DNA from: Clostridiaceae bacterium
GTDB taxonomy: Bacteria; Bacillota_A; Clostridia; Acetivibrionales; Acetivibrionaceae
Assembly: GCA_012513545.1 (NCBI GenBank)
Contig: JAAZCB010000833.1
Span: 1-7,698 of the forward strand
Length of the DNA: 7,698 nucleotides
Direction of reading: 5' to 3'
Shown: positions 1-4,685 of the stretch, one piece after another
Numbering within the stretch: position 1 is the first letter of the stretch
Layout of the letters: each line of letters begins with the position of its first letter
Translations under genes and position numbers: made by a program
The notes under the pieces: generated by a model
What the model was told of the DNA's origin: nothing
Databases searched by the model: none
Seen by the model: only the letters and a program-made list of their open reading frames with translations

Positions 1-3
1 AAA

Positions 4-41
4 ATCATATTTTGCATAAATCTGTATATTCAAAATATGAT
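4..41. repeat. 11-bp perfect inverted repeat upstream of the deacetylase gene
   Basis: Bases 4-14 (ATCATATTTTG) and 31-41 (CAAAATATGAT) are exact reverse complements separated by 16 nt. The right arm covers a possible -10 hexamer (TATGAT, 36-41), and the left arm overlaps the start of a weak -35 (TTGCAT, 12-17). This geometry fits a repressor operator. It could instead be the hairpin of a terminator for a gene left of the window, but no T-run follows on the plus strand. Confidence 0.5.
12..41 (+). promoter_or_regulatory. possible promoter of the deacetylase gene
   Basis: TATGAT (36-41) differs from the vegetative -10 consensus at one base. TTGCAT (12-17) is a poor -35 at 18-bp spacing. Alternatively, ATCATATT (4-11) resembles the -35 of sporulation factor sigma-E with only a weak -10 near 25-32; B. 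subtilis pdaB is a sigma-E gene. Neither reading is strong. Confidence 0.28.
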
Positions 42-80
42 AATTATTGAATAGTAAAAAGATATAGGAGAATTAACATC

Positions 81-863
81 ATGAAACTTTATGTTTTCAA
101 GCTGGACAAAAGAGTAAGAATTGCTTTTCCTATTTTCATTTCTTTATTAATCATTGCAGCTATACTATACTCACCGGATAAGGATATTACTGCCTTTGAG
201 GTAAAACGCGAAATCCCGATATACTCGGTAGACCATATCGAGAAAAAGGCATCTATAACATTTGACTGCGCATGGGGTAATGAGGATATTCCGGAGATTC
301 TTAATACTCTCAAAGCACAGAATGTTAAGGCTACTTTTTTTATTGTTGGTACGTGGGCGGAGAAATATCCAGACTCTGTCAGAAGAATATCGGAAGATGG
401 GCATGATATAGCAAACCATTCGTATTCACACTCTAGAATGGCTGGAATTGACATACAAAAGATAAAAAATGACATAACAAAATGCACAAAGGTTTTAGAA
501 GAAATCACAGGCAAAAAGTGTGATTTATTCAGACCTTCCTATGGAGAGTATGACAATAACGTGGTTAGAGCTGCAAGGGAACTGGATTTATTTACCATAC
601 AATGGGATGTTGATTCACTTGATTGGAAGCCTGGTATAAGTCAGGCAGAGATAGTAAACCGGATCAATGGAAAAGTCAAGCCTGGTTCAATCATTCTGCT
701 CCATAATGATACAGCAAATACTTCCAAAGTTCTGCCTACAATAATTTCTTCCCTAAAGGAAAAGGGATATGAATTGGTATCGGTATCGGAATTAATTATG
801 AGAGAAAACTACTGGATAGACTTTGATGGAAGGCAGAAGAAACATGGGGAGGGTGAAACATAG
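81..863 (+). CDS. PdaB-like polysaccharide deacetylase (NodB homology domain)
   Basis: This is a 260-residue carbohydrate esterase family 4 protein, expected to remove N-acetyl groups from peptidoglycan or another envelope polysaccharide outside the membrane. A short basic N-terminus and one hydrophobic segment (about residues 13-30) anchor it. The NodB motifs appear in order: TFDCAWG (catalytic base D62), NHSYSH (metal ligands H113 and H117), RPSYG (R151-G155), DVDSLDW (176-182) and ILLH (H208). The second aspartate of the usual TFDD motif is Cys63; lack of that aspartate is typical of the TFDxxWG branch that contains B. subtilis PdaB. The N-terminal MKLYVFKL and the LVSVSELI near the end also resemble PdaB and its clostridial relatives, so a sporulation role is possible but not shown. 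The start at 81 has a TAGGAG ribosome site at 65-70. The last residues (KKHGEGET) and the TAG stop come from a repeat element, so the native C-terminus may have been replaced. Confidence 0.9.
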   Translation: MKLYVFKLDKRVRIAFPIFISLLIIAAILYSPDKDITAFEVKREIPIYSVDHIEKKASITFDCAWGNEDIPEILNTLKAQNVKATFFIVGTWAEKYPDSVRRISEDGHDIANHSYSHSRMAGIDIQKIKNDITKCTKVLEEITGKKCDLFRPSYGEYDNNVVRAARELDLFTIQWDVDSLDWKPGISQAEIVNRINGKVKPGSIILLHNDTANTSKVLPTIISSLKEKGYELVSVSELIMRENYWIDFDGRQKKHGEGET

Positions 864-885
864 GGACGGTTCTCGTGTTTCGCCC
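839..885. repeat. REP-like palindromic repeat overlapping the deacetylase stop codon
   Basis: GGGTGAAACA (851-860) pairs with TGTTTCGCCC (876-885) as a 10-bp stem with one G-T wobble around a 15-nt loop containing GGGACGGTTCTC. A direct repeat of the left arm, GAAACATGGGGA (839-850), precedes GAAACATAGGGA (855-866). From memory, the GAAACA / GGGACGGTTCT / TGTTTC pattern recurs in genomes of clostridia and relatives as a dispersed short palindrome; this is recall, not a search. No T-run follows, so it is not a standard terminator. The stop codon of the upstream gene (861-863) lies in the loop. Confidence 0.65.
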
Positions 886-890
886 GGCGG

Positions 891-906
891 GTTATATTGA
901 TATAAC
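891..906. repeat. 7-bp inverted repeat with 2-nt spacer
   Basis: GTTATAT (891-897) and ATATAAC (900-906) are exact reverse complements around TG. The dyad lies directly right of the palindromic repeat and may be part of it or an unrelated AT-rich dyad. No function can be assigned. Confidence 0.4.
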
Positions 907-1087
907 AGCGCACGGTTCACCATTACTTACATTGAAGAAGAAATTAACAGTACTTCCGATGAACAAATATATAACTTTAAGTTTTTCTGAAAAATGAAAA
1001 CGGTAAAATTTCATACGCTGAAAATATACCTGTACTGCGATAGGATCAATAGTTGTATATAACTAAATAACCGCTGATTTATCATAA

Positions 1088-1200
1088 TATAAAACATCAC
1101 CTTTTATAGAAGTTGACATAAACGAATGGCATGGAAAAGCAGTGGCTTGGGCTGCAGATAAACGAATACTAAGCGGTATGGGTGACGGAAATAATATAAA
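1088..1200 (+). pseudogene. remnant of an S-layer homology (SLH) domain protein
   Basis: Reading from 1088 gives an SLH-like stretch including DINEWHGK followed by AVAWAADKRILSGMGDG (codons from about 1115 to 1189). This matches the SLH core in which a W-x-A-x-A-V-x-W-A pattern leads to a G-I/L-x-S/T-G-x-G-D-G turn. SLH domains bind pyruvylated secondary cell-wall polymer and anchor S-layer or cellulosome-type proteins. Here only the middle of one domain survives. A stop codon (1085-1087) lies just upstream in frame, no start codon or ribosome site precedes it, and the usual tail after GDG (proline and R-E-Q residues) is missing. The frame runs on into a terminator-like hairpin, as if an internal deletion joined a truncated domain to the old terminator. 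Confidence 0.6.
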
Positions 1201-1238
1201 AGGACTGCAGAGATTATATGTTGGCAGTCTTTCTTTTT
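1200..1238 (+). terminator. terminator-like hairpin after the SLH remnant
   Basis: AAGGACTGC (1200-1208) pairs with GCAGTCTTT (1224-1232) with one G-T wobble around a 15-nt loop, followed by CTTTTT (1233-1238). The loop is long and the stem modest. The T-rich tail supports rho-independent termination in the plus direction, probably a relic of the decayed SLH gene. Confidence 0.45.
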
Positions 1239-1302
1239 GGAGTAATCTGTGTTTTTTTTATTATGGAATTTAATAAATTTACCGAAAGATATTTATATTA
1301 AA

Positions 1303-1325
1303 GTACTTATAATGTTGGGAAGTAC
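1303..1325 (+). promoter_or_regulatory. possible promoter -10 with overlapping dyad, upstream of the hemerythrin gene
   Basis: TATAAT at 1308-1313 is a consensus -10, 66 bases before the hemerythrin start. No good -35 lies 16-18 bp upstream (around 1285-1291). The -10 sits in a dyad, GTACTT (1303-1308) and AAGTAC (1320-1325), with an 11-nt spacer, where a regulator could act. Confidence 0.33.
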
Positions 1326-1347
1326 GCTGGAAATGGAATTGAAAATA

Positions 1348-1361
1348 CATATTGTAATATG
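1348..1361. repeat. 14-bp dyad just upstream of the hemerythrin ribosome site
   Basis: CATATT (1348-1353), GT, AATATG (1356-1361) is a perfect dyad whose right arm touches GGAG (1361-1364). The position, 18 bases before the start codon, would suit an operator or a small RNA hairpin affecting translation. It could also be chance in AT-rich DNA. Confidence 0.33.
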
Positions 1362-1378
1362 GAGAGTGAGGGATTTAT

Positions 1379-1798
1379 ATGATGTGGAAAGAAAAGTATA
1401 AAATTGGGATAGATACAATAGATTGTCAGCACGAAGAGCTTTTTGGACGTGTATCTAATTTCACTCAGACTATTCGAAATGAAGAAAATTGGGAAGCTAA
1501 ACTGGATAAAGTAAAGGAAACAATGGCTTTTATGAAAGACTATGTAATTACGCATTTCAATGAAGAGGAAGCCTATCAGGAGAAAATTAATTACCCATAC
1601 CGTGAAGAACATAGAGAAGCCCATGACAAATTTAAAGAAGCTGTTAACAATTATGTCAAGATTTTCGAAGAAGAAGGTTTTAATGAGGATAGGATACAAG
1701 AATTTGGCGGAAAGCTTATGACCTGGCTGATTATGCATGTGGGCAATATGGATCAGAAGATTGGAGAATATGTGAAAAGTAAGGGAGGTCAAAGCTAA
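1379..1798 (+). CDS. bacteriohemerythrin (single-domain, non-heme di-iron O2-binding protein)
   Basis: The 139-residue product matches a complete single hemerythrin domain, a four-helix bundle that binds O2 reversibly at a di-iron site. All seven iron ligands are visible: H18 (in DCQHEELF), H59 and E63 (in HFNEEEAY), H78 and H82 (in EEHREAH), and H120 and D125 (in MHVGNMD). The N-terminal W3...IGIDxID signature is also present. There is no signal peptide or membrane segment, so it acts in the cytoplasm, as an O2 carrier, scavenger or sensor. Two ATGs are adjacent (1379 and 1382); GTGAGGG at 1366-1372 gives 6-nt spacing to the first. The stop overlaps the start of the next gene (TAATG), so the two proteins are probably made together. 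Hemerythrin domains are common in anaerobes and often occur in or near chemotaxis proteins, which fits the CheX-like neighbour. Confidence 0.93.
   Translation: MMWKEKYKIGIDTIDCQHEELFGRVSNFTQTIRNEENWEAKLDKVKETMAFMKDYVITHFNEEEAYQEKINYPYREEHREAHDKFKEAVNNYVKIFEEEGFNEDRIQEFGGKLMTWLIMHVGNMDQKIGEYVKSKGGQS
1782..1789 (+). promoter_or_regulatory. strong ribosome binding site inside the hemerythrin gene
   Basis: AGGGAGGT lies within the last codons of the hemerythrin gene, 8 nt before the ATG at 1798 that overlaps its TAA. It fixes the CheX-like start and indicates translational coupling. Confidence 0.75.
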
Positions 1799-2256
1799 TG
1801 AAATCAGAATATGTAAACTCCTTTTATAGAGCGACTAAAGACGTATTTCGATTATTGGTTGATATAGAGCCTGAAAGAGGAGATTTGATAGTAGTGAATA
1901 GCTTTGCAAGCAATAAGGATGCCAATGTTGAACTTGGGGTAAAAGGAGATTTAAAGGGCACAATTCTCTTTAGTTTTCCCCAGAATATGACTTTGGAAAT
2001 GGTTAAGATTATGTCGGGTATGGTAATGGATAAGATTGATAACTTTGCATCTTCTGCTTTGGGAGAAATAGCAAATATTATTGGTGGAAATGCATTAATT
2101 CTTTTGTCAAAGCAAAACTACACTTGTGATATTGAACCGCCTCAGATATTCATAGGTAATTATGAATCATCGTCTGTATTAAATGAAAAGGCTTTACAGA
2201 TGCCTCTATTGACTCCCATTGGTGAATTTGACATTACCATTTTCTTAAAAGAATAG
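1798..2256 (+). CDS. CheX/CheC-family chemotaxis phosphatase (CheX-like)
   Basis: The 152-residue cytoplasmic protein fits the length and fold pattern of CheX, which dephosphorylates CheY-P and so resets flagellar signalling. The diagnostic region is residues 84-99, ASSALGEIANIIGGNA, which contains the E-x-x-N phosphatase pair (E90 and N93). Only one such helix is visible, as in CheX; CheC usually has two. The preceding segment (residues 44-60, VELGVKGDLKGTILFSF) is the family's beta strand pair and GxxxG-type turn. The start is set by AGGGAGGT at 1782-1789 and a one-base overlap with the upstream TAA. No other chemotaxis gene is in the window, so this would act on a CheY or another receiver encoded elsewhere. 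Its pairing with a hemerythrin suggests an oxygen-related input. Stand-alone CheX-like proteins may also serve non-motility receivers. Confidence 0.85.
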   Translation: MKSEYVNSFYRATKDVFRLLVDIEPERGDLIVVNSFASNKDANVELGVKGDLKGTILFSFPQNMTLEMVKIMSGMVMDKIDNFASSALGEIANIIGGNALILLSKQNYTCDIEPPQIFIGNYESSSVLNEKALQMPLLTPIGEFDITIFLKE

Positions 2257-2304
2257 TCACATTATTGATGATTTATAGAAATTACAGGCAAATTAAAAAG
2301 AATT

Positions 2305-2362
2305 AGAGCTAAATCCATTTAACCTGAAATATAGTTGAATGAATTTAGCTTTTTTTATTTTT
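2305..2362 (+). terminator. rho-independent terminator of the hemerythrin-CheX operon
   Basis: AGCTAAATCCATT (2307-2319) pairs with AATGAATTTAGCT (2338-2350), 12 of 13 positions, with an 18-nt loop. T6-A-T5 follows at 2351-2362. Two more outer pairs (2305-2306 with 2351-2352, one a wobble) are possible. It lies about 50 bases past the CheX stop. Confidence 0.85.
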
Positions 2363-2497
2363 CCAGAGTACTAGCCTGTAAATAAATTACAACTTAGATA
2401 TATAATTAGATAAAGTTTGACTTGTAAGGTAAAAAAACGTCTTTAACAGATTCTCAATGGTGTTTAGGTCTTCATGGACTTTGAGTGAAGTTACTGA

Positions 2498-2524
2498 AAG
2501 AAACATGGTTGCTCTTGTGTTTCG
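2498..2524. repeat. second, degenerate copy of the GAAACA/TGTTTC palindromic repeat
   Basis: GAAACA (2500-2505) and TGTTTC (2518-2523) flank a 12-nt loop containing GGTT and CTCTTG. AAGAAACATGG (2498-2508) is identical to 837-847, and TGTTTCG (2518-2524) to 876-882. The GGGAC of the first copy's loop is missing, so this copy is shorter and more decayed. Confidence 0.5.
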
Positions 2525-2547
2525 TACATCACCGGGGAATTGATGAT

Positions 2548-2634
2548 GTGAAAAATATTACCAGGTTTTTTATGGTAGTGTTTGATAAATTGGAGAAAAG
2601 CAAACGTAATCAAGCTATTACTAAATTTATTTAG
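2548..2634 (+). other. unrecognised 28-codon frame next to the repeat copy
   Basis: A frame beginning with GTG and ending in TAG encodes 28 residues, including MVVFDKLEKSKRNQAITKFI. GGGGA at 2534-2538 could act as a ribosome site. The mix of charged and hydrophobic residues looks protein-like. It could be the N-terminal scrap of a transposase or other gene, but I recognise no family and short frames arise by chance. Confidence 0.2.
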
Positions 2635-2642
2635 CTAATTTC

Positions 2643-3920
2643 TTAAACAGGTATACTCAGGAAAATTGTCAACCCGCCATCTTCATTATTTTCAGCCCAA
2701 ATTTCGCCGCCATGATTGCTTATTATTTCATCACATATAGCTAACCCCAGTCCAGCCACCGAACGTCCCTCATCGGAGGTGTACATGGGTTCAAAAATTT
2801 TTCTGAGGAACTCTTTTTCAACACCGGTACCATTATCCGAAACAGAGAAAACAACTAACGCATCTGCCTGAGTACAGGAAATAACTATCTTTTTGTCATT
2901 ACCTTTGAAGTGCTTCAAACTATTTCCAATTATGCTGCCAAAAACTCTTCTCATCTTCAACACATCAACTTGAAGCATAATGCTTGGACAAAAATTCTCT
3001 ATTATTAAATTAACTCCCATATGCCTGAGTTCATCTTCATAGTCGTTATTCATAATTTTCATAAAATCATTAACCGAAATTTCCTGCTTTTTCAACGCAG
3101 TTTTCTGATTATAACTTAAATAATCATCGAATTCTTCCACTAAATCCTTGATTGCCAAAGACTTTAAGTAAATAATGTCCAAATATTTTGCAGTACGCTC
3201 CGGTGAAAGGTTTCCTTTTTTAAAACGTTCTGCATAACCCATAACAGAAGTCAGCGGAGTTTTAATATCGTGGGAAATTGAAGCAATGATACGATTTTGC
3301 TTTTCTTTTTCTTCTTGAAGGTTTTCAGCAAGCTGTACAAACGAATTCTGAAGCTTGCCGATTTCATCAAAACGGCGTGTCCTATCTATATTAAGATGTC
3401 CCTTATAGCCGGCTACAGCCTTTTGGAGAACCTCTATCGGTCGAACAAACCTAATGTACAAAATTTGAGATAATGCTATCATAATAAATATAATAATTAT
3501 CAGTTCCACATAAAAAAATTGTTTTATCGAGGGCAATTTAATTATTTCATCTTTTTCCAAAGGTTTTATAACTTTTAGAAGATAAATTTCATCAGAAATT
3601 CTAACAGGCTTTACGGAATTTATGTAAAAAAAATTCAGTTTATGTTCACCACTCTCATAAACAACATTACCGTCCAAATCTGTAAGCTTGAATATCAGAT
3701 TTTCATTTTTTATATAGTAATCCAATACACCATAGTACTCTTGATTTTCATTGATTCTTTCAGCAATTTGTGAAACTTCACCGTCCAGGTTTTCATTTAA
3801 AGTATTATAATCACCGTAAAAACCCACAGAAGCAATGAGAATGTAATATCCTAACAAAATAAGTATGTTAAATACAATAGTACCCAGTATGATTTTATTT
3901 AAGTTGTAACGCATCCTCAT
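2643..3920 (-). CDS. two-component sensor histidine kinase (HAMP-HisKA-HATPase)
   Basis: The 425-residue membrane kinase has a first membrane helix at about 10-33, an extracellular sensor region of about 100 residues (34-133), a second helix at about 134-157 and a HAMP linker (P161, D185-E186-I-G). The HisKA domain has its H-box ISHDIKTPLT with phospho-acceptor H217. The ATP-binding domain shows the N-box around N333 (IIGNSLKH), G1 SDNGTGV (D362), F-box FEPMY and G2 AGLGLAI (390-394). It should autophosphorylate and pass phosphate to the regulator encoded 14 bp upstream. In the N-box the first conserved asparagine appears to be Ser329. AGAGGA, overlapping the regulator's TAG stop, serves as ribosome site about 11 nt before the ATG at 3920. 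A second in-frame ATG at 3914 (residue 3) is possible. The sensed signal is unknown; the upstream transporter genes suggest an envelope or toxic-compound cue. Confidence 0.93.
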   Translation of the reverse strand: MRMRYNLNKIILGTIVFNILILLGYYILIASVGFYGDYNTLNENLDGEVSQIAERINENQEYYGVLDYYIKNENLIFKLTDLDGNVVYESGEHKLNFFYINSVKPVRISDEIYLLKVIKPLEKDEIIKLPSIKQFFYVELIIIIFIMIALSQILYIRFVRPIEVLQKAVAGYKGHLNIDRTRRFDEIGKLQNSFVQLAENLQEEKEKQNRIIASISHDIKTPLTSVMGYAERFKKGNLSPERTAKYLDIIYLKSLAIKDLVEEFDDYLSYNQKTALKKQEISVNDFMKIMNNDYEDELRHMGVNLIIENFCPSIMLQVDVLKMRRVFGSIIGNSLKHFKGNDKKIVISCTQADALVVFSVSDNGTGVEKEFLRKIFEPMYTSDEGRSVAGLGLAICDEIISNHGGEIWAENNEDGGLTIFLSIPV

Positions 3921-3934
3921 AATATATTCATCCT

Positions 3935-4630
3935 CTACTGCGGTCTGATAAATTTATATCCCACTCCCCATACCGTTTTTATATATTGGTTGTCAGGGTC
4001 GATCTTTTCTCTCAAATTCTTAATATTTACACTCACTGTACCAATGTCTGCGCAGTCAATGCCCCAAACCGAATCAAATATTTGTTCCCTTGTCAAAACA
4101 CGGCCCGCATTTTTCATAAGAAATTGCAGCAGTTGAAATTCTCTTGTGGAAAGTGCAACAGGATTATTTCCTTTGTATGCCTCAAAGCTATCCTGTACAA
4201 TTTTAATATCTCCGATAATAAGGGTTTGATTTTCATATTTCTTTTCATTCCGCATCTCACGCCGTATGTGAGCTTTAACTCTTGCAACCAATTCCTCTAT
4301 AACAAAGGGTTTAAAAATGTAATCATCTGCTCCCATCTCAAGCCCTAACATGACATCTAATGTACGGCTTTTCGCGGTAACAAACAAAATTGGACAGGCA
4401 ACAAAATCACGGATTTTCTTGCACAATTCAAGCCCATCCATTTGAGGCATCATAATATCCAGGATAATCAAATCAAAATCATTGTTATTTTCTATTTCAT
4501 GTAATGCGGATTCACCATCGCTGCATATTTTTGTCTGGAAATTTTCATCTTCCAAGACATCCGAAATCAGTTCCGCAATGGTCTTATCATCATCCACTAT
4601 TAGAATTTTATCCATACTCTCATCATCCAT
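3935..4630 (-). CDS. OmpR/PhoB-family response regulator
   Basis: The 231-residue regulator has an N-terminal receiver domain (about 7-122) with acidic residues D13-D14, phospho-acceptor D58 (in IILDIMMPQMDG), T85 and K107 (in IFKPF). A C-terminal winged-helix DNA-binding domain (about 134-229) carries LSTREFQLLQFL, the recognition-helix region VSVNIKNLREKI, and VWGVGYKF. It is the expected partner of the kinase just downstream and probably controls this operon or other envelope genes. The start is uncertain: ATG at 4630 has no clear ribosome site, while ATG at 4615 (residue 6) gives MDKILIVDDD, the usual beginning for this family, with a weak GATGAGAG just before it. The gap from the upstream coiled-coil gene is 55-70 bp, so it could be cotranscribed or also have its own promoter. 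Confidence 0.94.
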   Translation of the reverse strand: MDDESMDKILIVDDDKTIAELISDVLEDENFQTKICSDGESALHEIENNNDFDLIILDIMMPQMDGLELCKKIRDFVACPILFVTAKSRTLDVMLGLEMGADDYIFKPFVIEELVARVKAHIRREMRNEKKYENQTLIIGDIKIVQDSFEAYKGNNPVALSTREFQLLQFLMKNAGRVLTREQIFDSVWGIDCADIGTVSVNIKNLREKIDPDNQYIKTVWGVGYKFIRPQ

Positions 4631-4644
4631 ATACTTTTTTATTA

Positions 4645-4674
4645 ATTATACAGTATTTTTATAATTTTAAAATT
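4645..4674 (-). promoter_or_regulatory. possible internal promoter and palindrome upstream of the response regulator
   Basis: On the minus strand TATAAT (complement of 4645-4650) lies about 15-30 bases before the two candidate regulator starts. At the expected -35 position is AATTTTAAAATT (4663-4674), a perfect 12-bp palindrome rather than a recognisable -35. This could be an activator or autoregulatory site, but all-A/T palindromes occur readily by chance. Confidence 0.3.
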
Positions 4675-4685
4675 GTTTATTCACT

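Larger units (their letters stand above)
864..1378. other. gene-free decay zone between the deacetylase and hemerythrin genes
   Basis: No intact gene is visible in these 515 bases. They hold the right half of the palindromic repeat, a second small dyad (GTTATAT TG ATATAAC, 891-906), a piece of SLH-domain coding sequence (about 1088-1200), a terminator-like hairpin (1200-1238) and the leader of the hemerythrin gene. Short open stretches at 916-987 and 981-1040 (reading NENGKISYAENIPVLR) may belong to the same decayed gene. They lie in two different frames, neither shared with the SLH piece, so this link is weak. Confidence 0.6.
2257..2642. other. convergent intergenic region with terminator, repeat copy and a short orphan frame
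   Basis: This 386-base gap separates the plus-strand hemerythrin-CheX pair from the minus-strand kinase gene. It contains the CheX terminator, a degenerate copy of the palindromic repeat (2498-2524), a small dyad (ACATCA 2526-2531 with TGATGT 2544-2549) and a 28-codon orphan frame (2548-2634). No clear terminator for the minus-strand operon was found; CTAAAT TT ATTTAG (2621-2634) forms a short dyad but has no U-run in that direction. Confidence 0.6.

Noticed and set aside
89..514. Minus-strand frames opposite the deacetylase gene
   Set aside because: They are shadows of a well-supported gene, with no motif and no ribosome site seen.
876..900. Repeat hairpin as terminator of the deacetylase gene
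   Set aside because: The stem is followed by GGCGGGTTATATT with no T-run, so intrinsic termination is unlikely.
1239..1378. Riboswitch in the hemerythrin leader
   Set aside because: The leader lacks the conserved cores I would expect, for example of a c-di-GMP aptamer, and holds only short dyads.
1307..1792. 161-codon minus-strand frame opposite the hemerythrin gene
   Set aside because: It is antisense to a gene with all catalytic residues intact and shows only low-complexity hydrophobic residues and no recognisable motif.
2543..2642. Terminator of the minus-strand operon
   Set aside because: Short dyads exist (2621-2634, 2613-2636) but none is followed by a U-run in the minus direction.
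3986..4348. 120-codon plus-strand frame opposite the response regulator
   Set aside because: It is antisense to a complete OmpR-family regulator and has no domain signature.
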